Source of the DNA: an uncultured bacterium
Lineage (GTDB): Bacteria; Bacteroidota; Bacteroidia; Chitinophagales; Chitinophagaceae
Assembly (NCBI GenBank): GCA_903957405.1
Contig: CAJBPC010000526.1
Location: 1 to 6,254 of the forward strand
Direction of reading: 5' to 3'
DNA length: 6,254 nt
The notes beneath the pieces were generated by a model. It searched no databases. It was given only the letters and a program-made list of their open reading frames with translations, and was not told the origin of the DNA. A program made the position numbers and the translations under genes. Shown here piece after piece: positions 1 through 6,254 of this stretch; positions within the stretch are counted from its first letter, which is position 1; the number at the start of each line of letters is the position of its first letter.

Positions 1-2342
1 AATTTGTTGCTGACATCATTGTTGTAGAACTGCACCCTGAAGCGTGGACTGGTCTTGCTCGTGATGACGTACGGGTTCCAGTACAAGGTCGTTCTGATAT
101 CGGTATCCGGACCGTCGGCAGGGGTTTCATACTGCGGATGATAGAACTCCTTGAAGCTCGAGTAGCCTGCCAGCAGGGTGGAATACATGCCCTTGCTGCT
201 GGTGCCGGTGGTTTTTTGGTCACCCCCTTTTTTCGTGTATATCGCCACGGCACCCCCACTGCCACCACCCATCGATCCAAAGAATGGCGGGCGGAAGACC
301 TTCACCATGGCGATGTCATTGACATTCATGTTCTGGAGCATGGCGGCATCCGACCGGATCTGGTCAAGGAACAGGTCGGTCTGCGAACCCCTCCAGGAAA
401 GAGTGATATTTCCTCCGTTCCTATTCACCTGTAATCCCGGGACCCTGCCTTGCAGGTAGGTGAAGATGTCAAACCCCGAATTCGCAAACGGGTCGTTCAC
501 CAGATCGAAGACATATGCGTCACCACCTGCGAACATTCCGGATGAATATTTTTGGTCCAGCACCTCTTCCTTTGGCTTTGCGGTTGATTTAATGATCACT
601 TCCTGCAAGGTCTTGTAGGCACTCCGTTTCTTCCAGTCTTCCTGAAGCTTAAGGAATTTCGCCATCCTTGCCCTCGACAGGGTGTCACTCCAAAGGATCG
701 CCTTCTCTTGCTCCGTGTATTGCACTTCTTTTGTGGTCGTACTCAAGAGGCCGTTGTCGAACTGCATTTGGATCTGCCCGTTCAGCCTGGCATTATTGCT
801 GAAACTATAGTAGATCCGTGCCGTATCATAAAAGTATAGTGACTTGTTCTCGAACATGCCTTCCTTTGAGAGGGGTTCGAAGCTGAAGTTCTTGCTGCTG
901 TCTTTTTGTTGGATGATGAGGTTCAGCATCAGTGCATTCGTGCTGAGATACTTCAGGCCGTAGGCTTTGCCCGCGACCTTCATGTAATCGGTCTCCGGCT
1001 GGTAACGTACCGTGGGCAAGACGCCGCTTCTGAGTTTCTCCCAGTTGAATCTTCTCCATCCGTGGGTGAGCATCACCAGGTCGAGATTGGCGGTCACTTC
1101 ATCGGAGTCGCTCGATAGGTAGTACCCGGGATTGTGGATCCGTCCTTTGATCTCATGGCTTAACAGCAGGTCTGAATAAATGGTATGGGCAGTCGATGAA
1201 GATGCGATCGAGGCATCCGTCACGGATATCGACATGTTGGTGAGGCTGGTATCCGTTACATACACGTCGAACACGTTCTTCCCCCTTTTGGTGAGGGTTA
1301 CAAGCTGAGGGATCAGCTTTGCCCCGAATTCATGGTTTCTGTTATTGACGAACACGATTCTTTCTGCGATCGGGATCCAGTCAGCACTGAAAATGGTGCA
1401 TTGCATGACGCCCGTGTTGAGTTCTGCGATGGGGATGTTCGCGCGCAGGATTTTCCGGGTGGAAAGGTCAATGTCAGCCTTGAAGAGCAGTTGCCTGTCC
1501 ATATGCACGAGCAATATCAATTTCCGGAGATCTTCCCGCAGCGCATCTGTCCGCTCGATCTTCAGGGTTGCGAAATCATTGTTTGTGCTGACGAAAAGCG
1601 TGACCGATTCCTTTCTTGCCTCCGGCAAGATCAATGTCCCCGTATCTCCTGACGGATCCGACCATTTGATCATATACCGCTCACCCGACACGGGCTGGAG
1701 CGAAAAACTGCCCATGCCGTCATGCTTGACTCTTAAGGTGTCGAGCGGGGTGCGTGCGCCATTCATCAACAATCCTTTTATCGCTACCGGCATGCCGCGG
1801 GCGTCCGTGGCCTTGAACGCGACCCTGCTCCTCAGCCCGGTGACGAGGTCGCCCCCTTCGGGGAAAACGGTGAGGACGGTTTTCCGGGATGCGGTTTGCG
1901 GACCGGTGAGGCTGATGTCATTATTGATGAGCAGATCCCTGACGTAATATGAATCCGGTTCTTCGTTCAGGGACCACCTTGTATATACCCGCGCCCGGAT
2001 GAAGTTTCCGGTGTAATCGGCCGGCAACTCAAAGGAACCCCTTGCGGTGGATGAGAACAAAGGGGATGTGGTCCGCTTGATCATCTTCCCCGCCTGGTCG
2101 AACCATTCCACATACACATTCTTGCTGAGTGTCGTGAGCCCTTCACTGTCAAGGATATATATCTTGTACCAGATCGTTTCCTCCTTGTTATAGGCGGATT
2201 TGTCGAAGTGGACGTGTATCCTCTCCACGGGCAACGAGTCGGCATATGTGGTCATCATCGAGTCGATCTGCTGGCAAAATGCAAAACCAGGGAGTGTCGT
2301 CGTCAGAAAAATCAATAGGATCTGAGGTAACCGGAGCCGCAT
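1..2342 (-). CDS. Secreted MG2-domain protein with C-terminal TonB-plug-like domain (partial, C-terminus off the left edge)
   Basis: Reading the minus strand from the ATG at 2342-2340 gives 780 uninterrupted codons running off the window. Residues 1-23 form a signal peptide: basic MRLR start, hydrophobic core, likely cleavage after AFC before QQ. No good lipobox is present, so signal peptidase I is favoured. Residues about 38-62 (VERIHVHFDKSAYNKEET) are the usual start of the MG2/macroglobulin-like region. FPEGGDLVTGL near 160-169, PIAERIVFVN at 324-333 and LTHGWRRFNW at 425-434 are recurring landmarks of this Bacteroidota family. A plug-like domain spans about 580-707 (EVIIKS, DIFTYLQGRVPGLQV, then a Gly-rich loop and AIYTKKGG). 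TTLYWNPYVIT at 751-761 and the FRVQFYNND strand usually lie close to the C-terminus, so probably only a few dozen residues are missing. No beta-barrel follows the plug in what is visible. Expected location is the periplasm or outer membrane; the function of the family is unknown to me. It is divergent from the permease operon and probably unrelated to it. Confidence 0.9.
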   Translation of the reverse strand, partial: MRLRLPQILLIFLTTTLPGFAFCQQIDSMMTTYADSLPVERIHVHFDKSAYNKEETIWYKIYILDSEGLTTLSKNVYVEWFDQAGKMIKRTTSPLFSSTARGSFELPADYTGNFIRARVYTRWSLNEEPDSYYVRDLLINNDISLTGPQTASRKTVLTVFPEGGDLVTGLRSRVAFKATDARGMPVAIKGLLMNGARTPLDTLRVKHDGMGSFSLQPVSGERYMIKWSDPSGDTGTLILPEARKESVTLFVSTNNDFATLKIERTDALREDLRKLILLVHMDRQLLFKADIDLSTRKILRANIPIAELNTGVMQCTIFSADWIPIAERIVFVNNRNHEFGAKLIPQLVTLTKRGKNVFDVYVTDTSLTNMSISVTDASIASSSTAHTIYSDLLLSHEIKGRIHNPGYYLSSDSDEVTANLDLVMLTHGWRRFNWEKLRSGVLPTVRYQPETDYMKVAGKAYGLKYLSTNALMLNLIIQQKDSSKNFSFEPLSKEGMFENKSLYFYDTARIYYSFSNNARLNGQIQMQFDNGLLSTTTKEVQYTEQEKAILWSDTLSRARMAKFLKLQEDWKKRSAYKTLQEVIIKSTAKPKEEVLDQKYSSGMFAGGDAYVFDLVNDPFANSGFDIFTYLQGRVPGLQVNRNGGNITLSWRGSQTDLFLDQIRSDAAMLQNMNVNDIAMVKVFRPPFFGSMGGGSGGAVAIYTKKGGDQKTTGTSSKGMYSTLLAGYSSFKEFYHPQYETPADGPDTDIRTTLYWNPYVITSKTSPRFRVQFYNNDVSNK

Positions 2343-2544
2343 GTGTCATACTTTAATGTGCTAAGGTATGCAACTGAGATGATACGGGGCACGGGGCGTT
2401 GCAGATCTTCCGGACGGATTCAACCCATAACCAGGGCATCATAGGGTAGGTATTGTCAATGACATCCGATCAATGGAAAGGCTGTCGGGATATTCGGAGG
2501 CTTCCGTCCTGTTTCAGAAAGGTCCTCTGTCATCAAAAGCTTGA

Positions 2545-2558
2545 ACGGAGATCTCCGT
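2545..2558. repeat. Perfect 14-bp palindrome
   Basis: ACGGAGATCTCCGT is its own reverse complement, with no spacer. It lies about 200 bases upstream of the leftward gene and about 560 bases upstream of the permease start. A gapless palindrome makes a poor RNA hairpin, so a dimeric-regulator site is the more natural reading. No regulator gene is visible in the window, and chance occurrence is possible. Confidence 0.35.
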
Positions 2559-2746
2559 AACCGGTTCGTCATTTGGTTTCAATCCAAAGCATGTCTTTCG
2601 AACATCAAGGTGTGCTTCCGCTGCTCCGATAAATGCCTTTTGATGCAAAGCAGGCATTGTTGCCGGCTGATGTTTTTTTACCGCGAGGTCGTTGAATCGT
2701 ACACATCCGTGTGGAAGCATGTCTGGCATTGTCGTCATTTGGCAGG

Positions 2747-2765
2747 CATGCGCATGTGTTCATGC
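2747..2765. repeat. Overlapping palindrome and small hairpin built from GCATG words
   Basis: CATGCGCATG at 2747-2756 is a perfect 10-bp palindrome. Its right half is reused in GCATG-tgtt-CATGC (2752-2765), a 5-bp stem with a 4-base loop. Further GCATG copies occur at 2589-2593 and 2717-2721, both inside the repeated decamer AAGCATGTCT (2587-2596 and 2715-2724). This could be a clustered binding site or low-complexity drift; no function is assigned. Confidence 0.3.
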
Positions 2766-2920
2766 ATACAACATCATAAAGCGTTTGTGCGTGATCGTGA
2801 GGTTTGCAATGATCTCATCAAGTGGACGGCGTCTTCACGGATGGAGTACCCATCAATGAATCAAAGGGGTGTAAAGGTTTTTCTTCCTCAAGAGAAATTG
2901 TTTTTCTTTATTCCTGAATC

Positions 2921-2948
2921 TTGATGGGCCTGATGTGCGTTAAGTTTT
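2921..2948 (+). promoter_or_regulatory. Candidate Bacteroidota-type promoter for the permease operon
   Basis: TTG at 2921-2923 is followed after 17 bases by TAAGTTTT at 2941-2948. This resembles the Bacteroidota sigma factor pattern of TTG, a 17-23 base gap, then TAnnTTTG, with only the final G replaced by T. It would give a leader of roughly 165 bases before the ATG at 3121, long enough for post-transcriptional control. The match is imperfect and such patterns arise by chance in AT-rich spacers, so confidence is low. Confidence 0.3.
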
Positions 2949-3120
2949 TTGCCATGTTTCATCTGCCCCTCAGGTGAGATCCGGCATGTCATGGAACCCA
3001 TGGAATTCCGGCACCGCACCCATGATGTGGTCAAATAGTTTACAATCGCGTATTCGGGGTATCGTAAAACTTCCTACATTCAATTTTTTCAAAATAGGGC
3101 TTACAAAACGAACTGGAAAC

Positions 3121-4455
3121 ATGAAATCGAATGAACGGGAACTGGCGCGTGAAGGTGCCCTCAAAAGAACCCTGACACCCATCATGCTATGGGGATTGGG
3201 GGTAGGATATGTGATATCCGGAATGTATTTCGGGTGGAACCTCGGGCTTGAAAAAGGCGGTACTTTGGGGCTGGCGATCGCCACTTTCTTCATCGTGGTC
3301 ATGTACCTCACTTTCACGTTCAGTTATGCTGAACTGGCCTGTGCCATTCCCAAGGCAGGCGGGGGATTTGATTATGCCAAAAGGTCCCTGGGCCCGGGTT
3401 GGGGCTTTATTGCCGGCATGGCCCAGAACATCGAATTCATTTTTGCCCCTCCTGCCATCGCGCTGGCCATTGGCGCTTATTTCAATCTTTTTTTTCCCGA
3501 GATCCCCGTCATTCAGATCGCCATTTTCAGTTACGTCGTTTTCACGGGATTGAACATCTATGGTGTCAAGGCTGCCGCCATTTTTGAATTGGTGATCACG
3601 ATATTCGCAGTAGGGGAGTTGTTGCTATTTGCAGGGATTACGTTGCCGCACATGGAGGTGTCAAATCTCAGTCAAAATGCGCTTCCCAATGGTTTTCACG
3701 GGATCTTTGCCGCGATCCCTTTTGCCATCTGGTTTTTTCTCGGCATAGAGGGTGTCGCCAATGTCGCAGAGGAGACCATTCGTCCGCAGCGGACCATTCT
3801 GATCGGTTTTGGATCCGCCATCCTAACCCTGGTGGTGCTATGTATCCTCACATTTGTCAGTTCCGTCGGTGTCGGGGGATGGGAAGCCATCGTCTACAGG
3901 GCCGATGGGTCATCCTCGGATTCTCCGCTCCCACTGGCATTGGCCAAGATCGTCGGCGATAACAATCTGCTCTACCACCTTTTGATCACGGTAGGTCTAT
4001 TCGGACTCGTTGCCTCGTTTCATGGGTTGATTCTTGCAGCCGGTCGCTCCACTTTTGAATTCGGACGCGTCGGGTTTGCCCCGTCATTTTTAGGAAATGT
4101 GAACGGAAAGTTCAAGACGCCGGCCAATGCATTGCTGGTCAACATGGCAATCGGTATTGCTGCGCTTTTAACCGGGAAGACCTCGGAGATCATCACGATC
4201 GCGGTATTTGGCGCCCTCACACTGTATATCATTTCCATGGTCGCCGTGATCCGGCTGAGAAAAATCGAGCCATTGCTGGAAAGGCCATTCCGGGTCCCTT
4301 TCTATCCCGTTTTTCCGATAGTCGCCCTTGTCATCGCGGTCATATCCATCTCCGCCATGCTGGTGGACAACCTGAAGATGGGCGGACTTTATTTGTTGAT
4401 CTTATTGGGCAGCTTTCTTGCATTCAAGCTATTTTATACAACAAAAAACAGATGA
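3121..4455 (+). CDS. eat: Ethanolamine-permease-type APC superfamily transporter
   Basis: Inner-membrane amino acid/polyamine/organocation transporter of 444 residues, the usual length for ethanolamine permeases. About 12 membrane segments can be drawn: roughly 22-40, 48-70, 92-120, 128-146, 152-174, 194-214, 224-248, 284-304, 334-352, 356-376, 394-416 and 420-438. Family landmarks are GYVISGMYFGWNLGL (29-43, the unwound TM1 binding region), FSYAELACAIPKAGGGFDYA (67-86), GFIAGMAQNIEF (95-106) and FLGIEGVANVAEET (206-219, TM6). These match the ethanolamine permease group better than general amino acid permeases, but transport of another small amino alcohol or amine is possible. The ATG at 3121 is chosen because MKSNERELAREGALKRTLTP is the normal family N-terminus. 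The frame is open back to a GTG at 2974, but those 49 extra codons look non-coding. It is the first gene of the operon; the GS-like ligase follows after 24 bases. Confidence 0.88.
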   Translation: MKSNERELAREGALKRTLTPIMLWGLGVGYVISGMYFGWNLGLEKGGTLGLAIATFFIVVMYLTFTFSYAELACAIPKAGGGFDYAKRSLGPGWGFIAGMAQNIEFIFAPPAIALAIGAYFNLFFPEIPVIQIAIFSYVVFTGLNIYGVKAAAIFELVITIFAVGELLLFAGITLPHMEVSNLSQNALPNGFHGIFAAIPFAIWFFLGIEGVANVAEETIRPQRTILIGFGSAILTLVVLCILTFVSSVGVGGWEAIVYRADGSSSDSPLPLALAKIVGDNNLLYHLLITVGLFGLVASFHGLILAAGRSTFEFGRVGFAPSFLGNVNGKFKTPANALLVNMAIGIAALLTGKTSEIITIAVFGALTLYIISMVAVIRLRKIEPLLERPFRVPFYPVFPIVALVIAVISISAMLVDNLKMGGLYLLILLGSFLAFKLFYTTKNR

Positions 4456-4482
4456 TCATCACTTTTAAAATTTCCAGACATG
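4451..4482 (+). promoter_or_regulatory. Permease-ligase junction: stop-codon palindrome and A/T-rich translation leader
   Basis: The permease stop TGA (4453-4455) sits inside GATGATCATC (4451-4460), a perfect 10-bp palindrome. TTTTAAAATTTC follows, then CAGAC directly before the ATG at 4480. There is no Shine-Dalgarno sequence, as is normal for Bacteroidota, where A/T-rich sequence about 5-15 bases upstream of the start supports initiation. The last eight bases, CAGACATG, recur exactly at the next gene's start. Confidence 0.5.
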
Positions 4483-5838
4483 AGTGCTGAGGAGATCCTG
4501 AATTATGTGAAACAGCACCCTTCCGGTAAAGTGAAACTGGCGTTTGCCGATATCGACGGTGTGTTGCGGGGGAAGTATGTATCGGCTGAAAAATTCGCAT
4601 CGATCGCGGAAAAAGGAATGACTTTTTGCGATGTGATCTTCGGATGGGACGCGGCTGATGTACTGTACGACAAGCCGGGAGTAACGGGATGGCATACCGG
4701 ATATCCGGATAGTCCTGCATCCATCGACCTGTCCACATTCAGGAAAATACCCTGGGAAAACGATATCCCGTTTTTTCTGGGAGAACTCAACACCAAAGAA
4801 GGGCTTCCATCTCCCGTTTGTCCGCGCCAGTTGATCAGGAAGGTATTGGCGGATGCCAATAACGCCGGGTTTTCACCGGTTTTCGCACAGGAGTTCGAGT
4901 GGTTCAATTTCGCGGAAACGCCCGACTCCGCCCATGAAAAACAGTTCAGGGATTTAAAGCCATTGACGCCCGGGATGTTTGGGTATTCCATTTTGAGGTC
5001 CACCCTCAAGAACCCGTTTTTTTCAGATCTTTTCGATCTGTTGAAGAAGTTCAATGTCCCCATTGAGGGTTTGCATACTGAAACCGGTCCGGGCACCATC
5101 GAAGCCGCCATTGCACATTCGGGTTTGTTGGAAGCGGGCGACAGGGCGGTGCTGTTCAAGACCGCGGTGAAAGAGATCGCCTACAAACACAACATCATGG
5201 CCACGTTCATGGCCAAGATCAACGAAAACCTTCCCGGGTGTGGAGGACATGTCCATCAGAGTCTTTGGGATCTAACCGGAAACCATAACCTCTTCTACGA
5301 TGACAGCGACAAGCAGAAACTGAGCGAAACCGCAAAGCGCTACATCGCGGGTCAGCTGCATTGCCTTCCGCATATCCTTCCCATGTTCGCCCCGACCATC
5401 AACAGTTACAAAAGGCTGGTAGAGGGTGCATGGGCTCCCACCACACTGACATGGGGCATTGACAACCGGACGGTGGCCTTGCGCGTATTGAATGGCGGCA
5501 GTGCATCCTGCAGGGTCGAGACCAGGGTGATCGGTGCAGATGTCAATCCGTATCTGGCCCTTTCCGCCTGTCTTGCAGCCGGGCTTTACGGCATCAGGCA
5601 TGGATTGACACTCGACCAGCCTGCCACCGTAGGCAATGGGTATCAGGATGAGTCGAATGGCAGGATCCCTTACACGCTGAAAGACGCCACCGATAACATG
5701 AAAAATTCACCCATTGCCAAAGAGCTCTTCGGCGACATCTTTGTCGACCATTTTGTGCAGACACGCGATTGGGAATGGAGGCAACACCTCAGGGTGGTCA
5801 CGGAATGGGAGTACAAGAGATATTTTGAGATCATCTGA
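4480..5838 (+). CDS. Glutamine-synthetase-family gamma-glutamylamide ligase (GS-like, PuuA/GlnA4 type)
   Basis: Cytoplasmic ATP-dependent ligase of 452 residues, normal for PuuA-like GS enzymes. The N-terminal beta-grasp domain carries KLAFADIDGVLRGKYV (18-33). Catalytic-domain landmarks are: metal-binding glutamates in QEFEWF (E138, E140); HTETGPGTIEAA (199-210, E201 and E208); GCGGHVHQS (253-261, H257 in the place of GS His269); NRTVALRV (329-336, R330 and R335); and RVETR (345-349, E347 and R349, matching GS Glu357/Arg359) leading into GADVNPYLALSA. The metal, ATP and glutamate sites therefore look intact. The ammonium-site region reads FGWDAADVLYD (54-64). An Asp is kept (D57), but the DGSS motif of true glutamine synthetases is absent, and so is the adenylylation Tyr motif of GSI-beta. 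Known relatives join glutamate to putrescine (PuuA), isopropylamine (IpuC) or ethanolamine (Streptomyces GlnA4). Here the permease upstream and alcohol dehydrogenase downstream favour an amino alcohol, by inference. Catalytic family assignment is firm; the substrate is not. Confidence 0.88.
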   Translation: MSAEEILNYVKQHPSGKVKLAFADIDGVLRGKYVSAEKFASIAEKGMTFCDVIFGWDAADVLYDKPGVTGWHTGYPDSPASIDLSTFRKIPWENDIPFFLGELNTKEGLPSPVCPRQLIRKVLADANNAGFSPVFAQEFEWFNFAETPDSAHEKQFRDLKPLTPGMFGYSILRSTLKNPFFSDLFDLLKKFNVPIEGLHTETGPGTIEAAIAHSGLLEAGDRAVLFKTAVKEIAYKHNIMATFMAKINENLPGCGGHVHQSLWDLTGNHNLFYDDSDKQKLSETAKRYIAGQLHCLPHILPMFAPTINSYKRLVEGAWAPTTLTWGIDNRTVALRVLNGGSASCRVETRVIGADVNPYLALSACLAAGLYGIRHGLTLDQPATVGNGYQDESNGRIPYTLKDATDNMKNSPIAKELFGDIFVDHFVQTRDWEWRQHLRVVTEWEYKRYFEII

Positions 5839-5869
5839 AGCATCATATTCATTTAAAAAAACAGACATG
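5839..5869 (+). promoter_or_regulatory. Ligase-dehydrogenase junction with A-rich translation leader
   Basis: The 28-base spacer after the ligase stop contains TTTAAAAAAA immediately before CAGAC and the ATG at 5867. It lacks a Shine-Dalgarno sequence. TTTAAAA plus CAGACATG is shared with the leader of the preceding gene, and GATCATC occurs near the upstream stop in both junctions. No terminator hairpin is visible, supporting co-transcription. Confidence 0.5.
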
Positions 5870-6254
5870 TTTGACAGGGTTTACCAGTATAACTTTCCCA
5901 CAACGATCCGGTTTGGCGCAGGTTCCGTTGCCGAACTCCCCGACTACCTCAAAGCCAACAATCTGAGTGATCCTTTGATCGTAACGGATCCCGTCGTGGC
6001 GGAATTGGGTTTTTTCAAGAAGATCATTGAGTCATTGAAGAACAGGAATATCTCCGTGGAGGTTTTTTCCGATATCCATAAGAATCCTGTAAAGTCGGAT
6101 GTGTACAAGGGAACGGACAGGTACGATGATACCCATCGGGATTGCATCATCGGTATCGGTGGTGGAGCCGCAGTGGATGTCGCAAGTGCGATTCTGTTGC
6201 GCATCAACCACCGGGAAGATCTATTCAAATACGATGACCTCATAGGCGGTGATG
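5867..6254 (+). CDS. Iron-containing (group III) alcohol dehydrogenase, N-terminal part; cut by the right edge
   Basis: The first 129 residues are present, out of about 380-390 typical for the family. Visible landmarks are IRFGAGSVAEL (14-24), the beta-strand LIVTD (37-41), NP at 73-74, and the nucleotide-binding loop GIGGGAAVDVAS (96-107). The segment FKYDDLIGGD (120-129) normally leads into the proline-threonine-rich cofactor region. The metal ligands (one Asp, three His) lie in the missing C-terminal half and cannot be checked. The loop departs from the common GGGSxxDxAK pattern: Ala replaces Ser at 101 and Ser replaces Lys at 107. Such enzymes usually interconvert alcohols and aldehydes with NAD(H) or NADP(H). 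Placed after the GS-like ligase, it could oxidise the hydroxyl of a gamma-glutamyl amino alcohol, which is inference. The ATG at 5867 gives the standard family N-terminus and is the third start of the operon. Confidence 0.88.
   Translation, partial: MFDRVYQYNFPTTIRFGAGSVAELPDYLKANNLSDPLIVTDPVVAELGFFKKIIESLKNRNISVEVFSDIHKNPVKSDVYKGTDRYDDTHRDCIIGIGGGAAVDVASAILLRINHREDLFKYDDLIGGD

Larger units (their letters stand above)
2343..3120. other. Divergent intergenic region without a convincing gene
   Basis: These 778 bases separate two divergent genes, so promoters for both should lie here. I see no tRNA, rRNA, CRISPR or riboswitch that I recognise. The longest open stretches are a Cys-rich 127-codon plus-strand frame starting with TTG (2541-2924) and a 74-codon minus-strand frame (2514-2738). 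Neither resembles a known protein and they overlap on opposite strands. The region does hold a 14-bp palindrome at 2545-2558, a cluster of GCATG words with palindromes at 2747-2765, and a weak promoter candidate at 2921-2948. A short sRNA or leader transcript cannot be excluded. Confidence 0.6.

Noticed and set aside
1345..1947. 200-codon plus-strand open frame
   Set aside because: It lies wholly antisense to the MG2/plug gene, whose minus-strand reading is continuous and full of family motifs. The plus-strand product is Ser/Arg-rich with no recognisable domain.
2361..2368. TACCTTAG on the minus strand as the -7 element of the leftward gene
   Set aside because: It has one mismatch to TAnnTTTG, and no TTG stands 17-23 bases upstream of it on that strand.
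2514..2738. 74-codon minus-strand frame as a small gene or gene remnant
   Set aside because: It ends more than 150 bases before the MG2 gene, has a stop just upstream, and I recognise no family. Kept only as a possible target for comparison with relatives.
2541..2924. 127-codon plus-strand frame in the intergenic region
   Set aside because: It begins with TTG, is unusually rich in Cys and Trp, has no recognisable motif, and overlaps an equally unconvincing minus-strand frame.
2974..3120. Longer permease starting at GTG 2974 (493 aa) or ATG 2986
   Set aside because: The extra 45-49 residues lack any family similarity and contain Trp/Met-rich odd composition. The conserved family N-terminus begins exactly at the ATG at 3121.
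4503..5159. 218-codon minus-strand open frame inside the ligase gene
   Set aside because: It is antisense to a well-supported GS-family gene with all catalytic motifs in place. The translated product resembles nothing known to me.
4480..5838. Housekeeping glutamine synthetase (glnA)
   Set aside because: The DGSS ammonium-site motif and the adenylylation Tyr motif are missing, and the gene is embedded between a permease and an alcohol dehydrogenase.

Overview
The window looks like chromosomal DNA from a Bacteroidota bacterium, with a Chitinophagaceae/Sphingobacteriia-like flavour. Base composition is near 50% GC by eye. Three things point this way: a leftward gene of the Bacteroidota-typical 'MG2 plus TonB plug without barrel' type; translation starts preceded by A/T-rich leaders rather than Shine-Dalgarno sequences; and a candidate promoter of the TTG-N17-TAnnTTT type. 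The genus cannot be told from the sequence.

Layout. Bases 1-2342 are one leftward gene, cut by the left edge, encoding a secreted protein with an N-terminal signal peptide, MG2-like beta-sandwich regions and a C-terminal TonB-plug-like domain. I translated it codon by codon and it stays open for 780 codons. Bases 2343-3120 are a 778-base divergent intergenic region with no convincing gene, one weak promoter candidate and several short palindromes. Bases 3121-6254 hold three rightward genes 24 and 28 bases apart, clearly one operon: an ethanolamine-permease-type APC transporter (444 aa), a glutamine-synthetase-fold gamma-glutamylamide ligase (452 aa), and the first 129 residues of an iron-containing alcohol dehydrogenase cut by the right edge.

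How the operon may work. Permease, GS-like ligase and alcohol dehydrogenase fit a gamma-glutamylation route for an amino alcohol. The permease imports ethanolamine (or a relative such as alaninol or isopropanolamine), the ligase attaches it to the gamma-carboxyl of glutamate using ATP, and the dehydrogenase oxidises the exposed hydroxyl of the gamma-glutamyl conjugate to an aldehyde. An aldehyde dehydrogenase and a gamma-glutamyl hydrolase would be expected next, beyond the right edge. This would differ from the usual EutBC ammonia-lyase route, of which there is no trace here. The family assignments are strong. The pathway is inferred from gene order and known chemistry (PuuA for putrescine, IpuC for isopropylamine, Streptomyces GlnA4 for ethanolamine).
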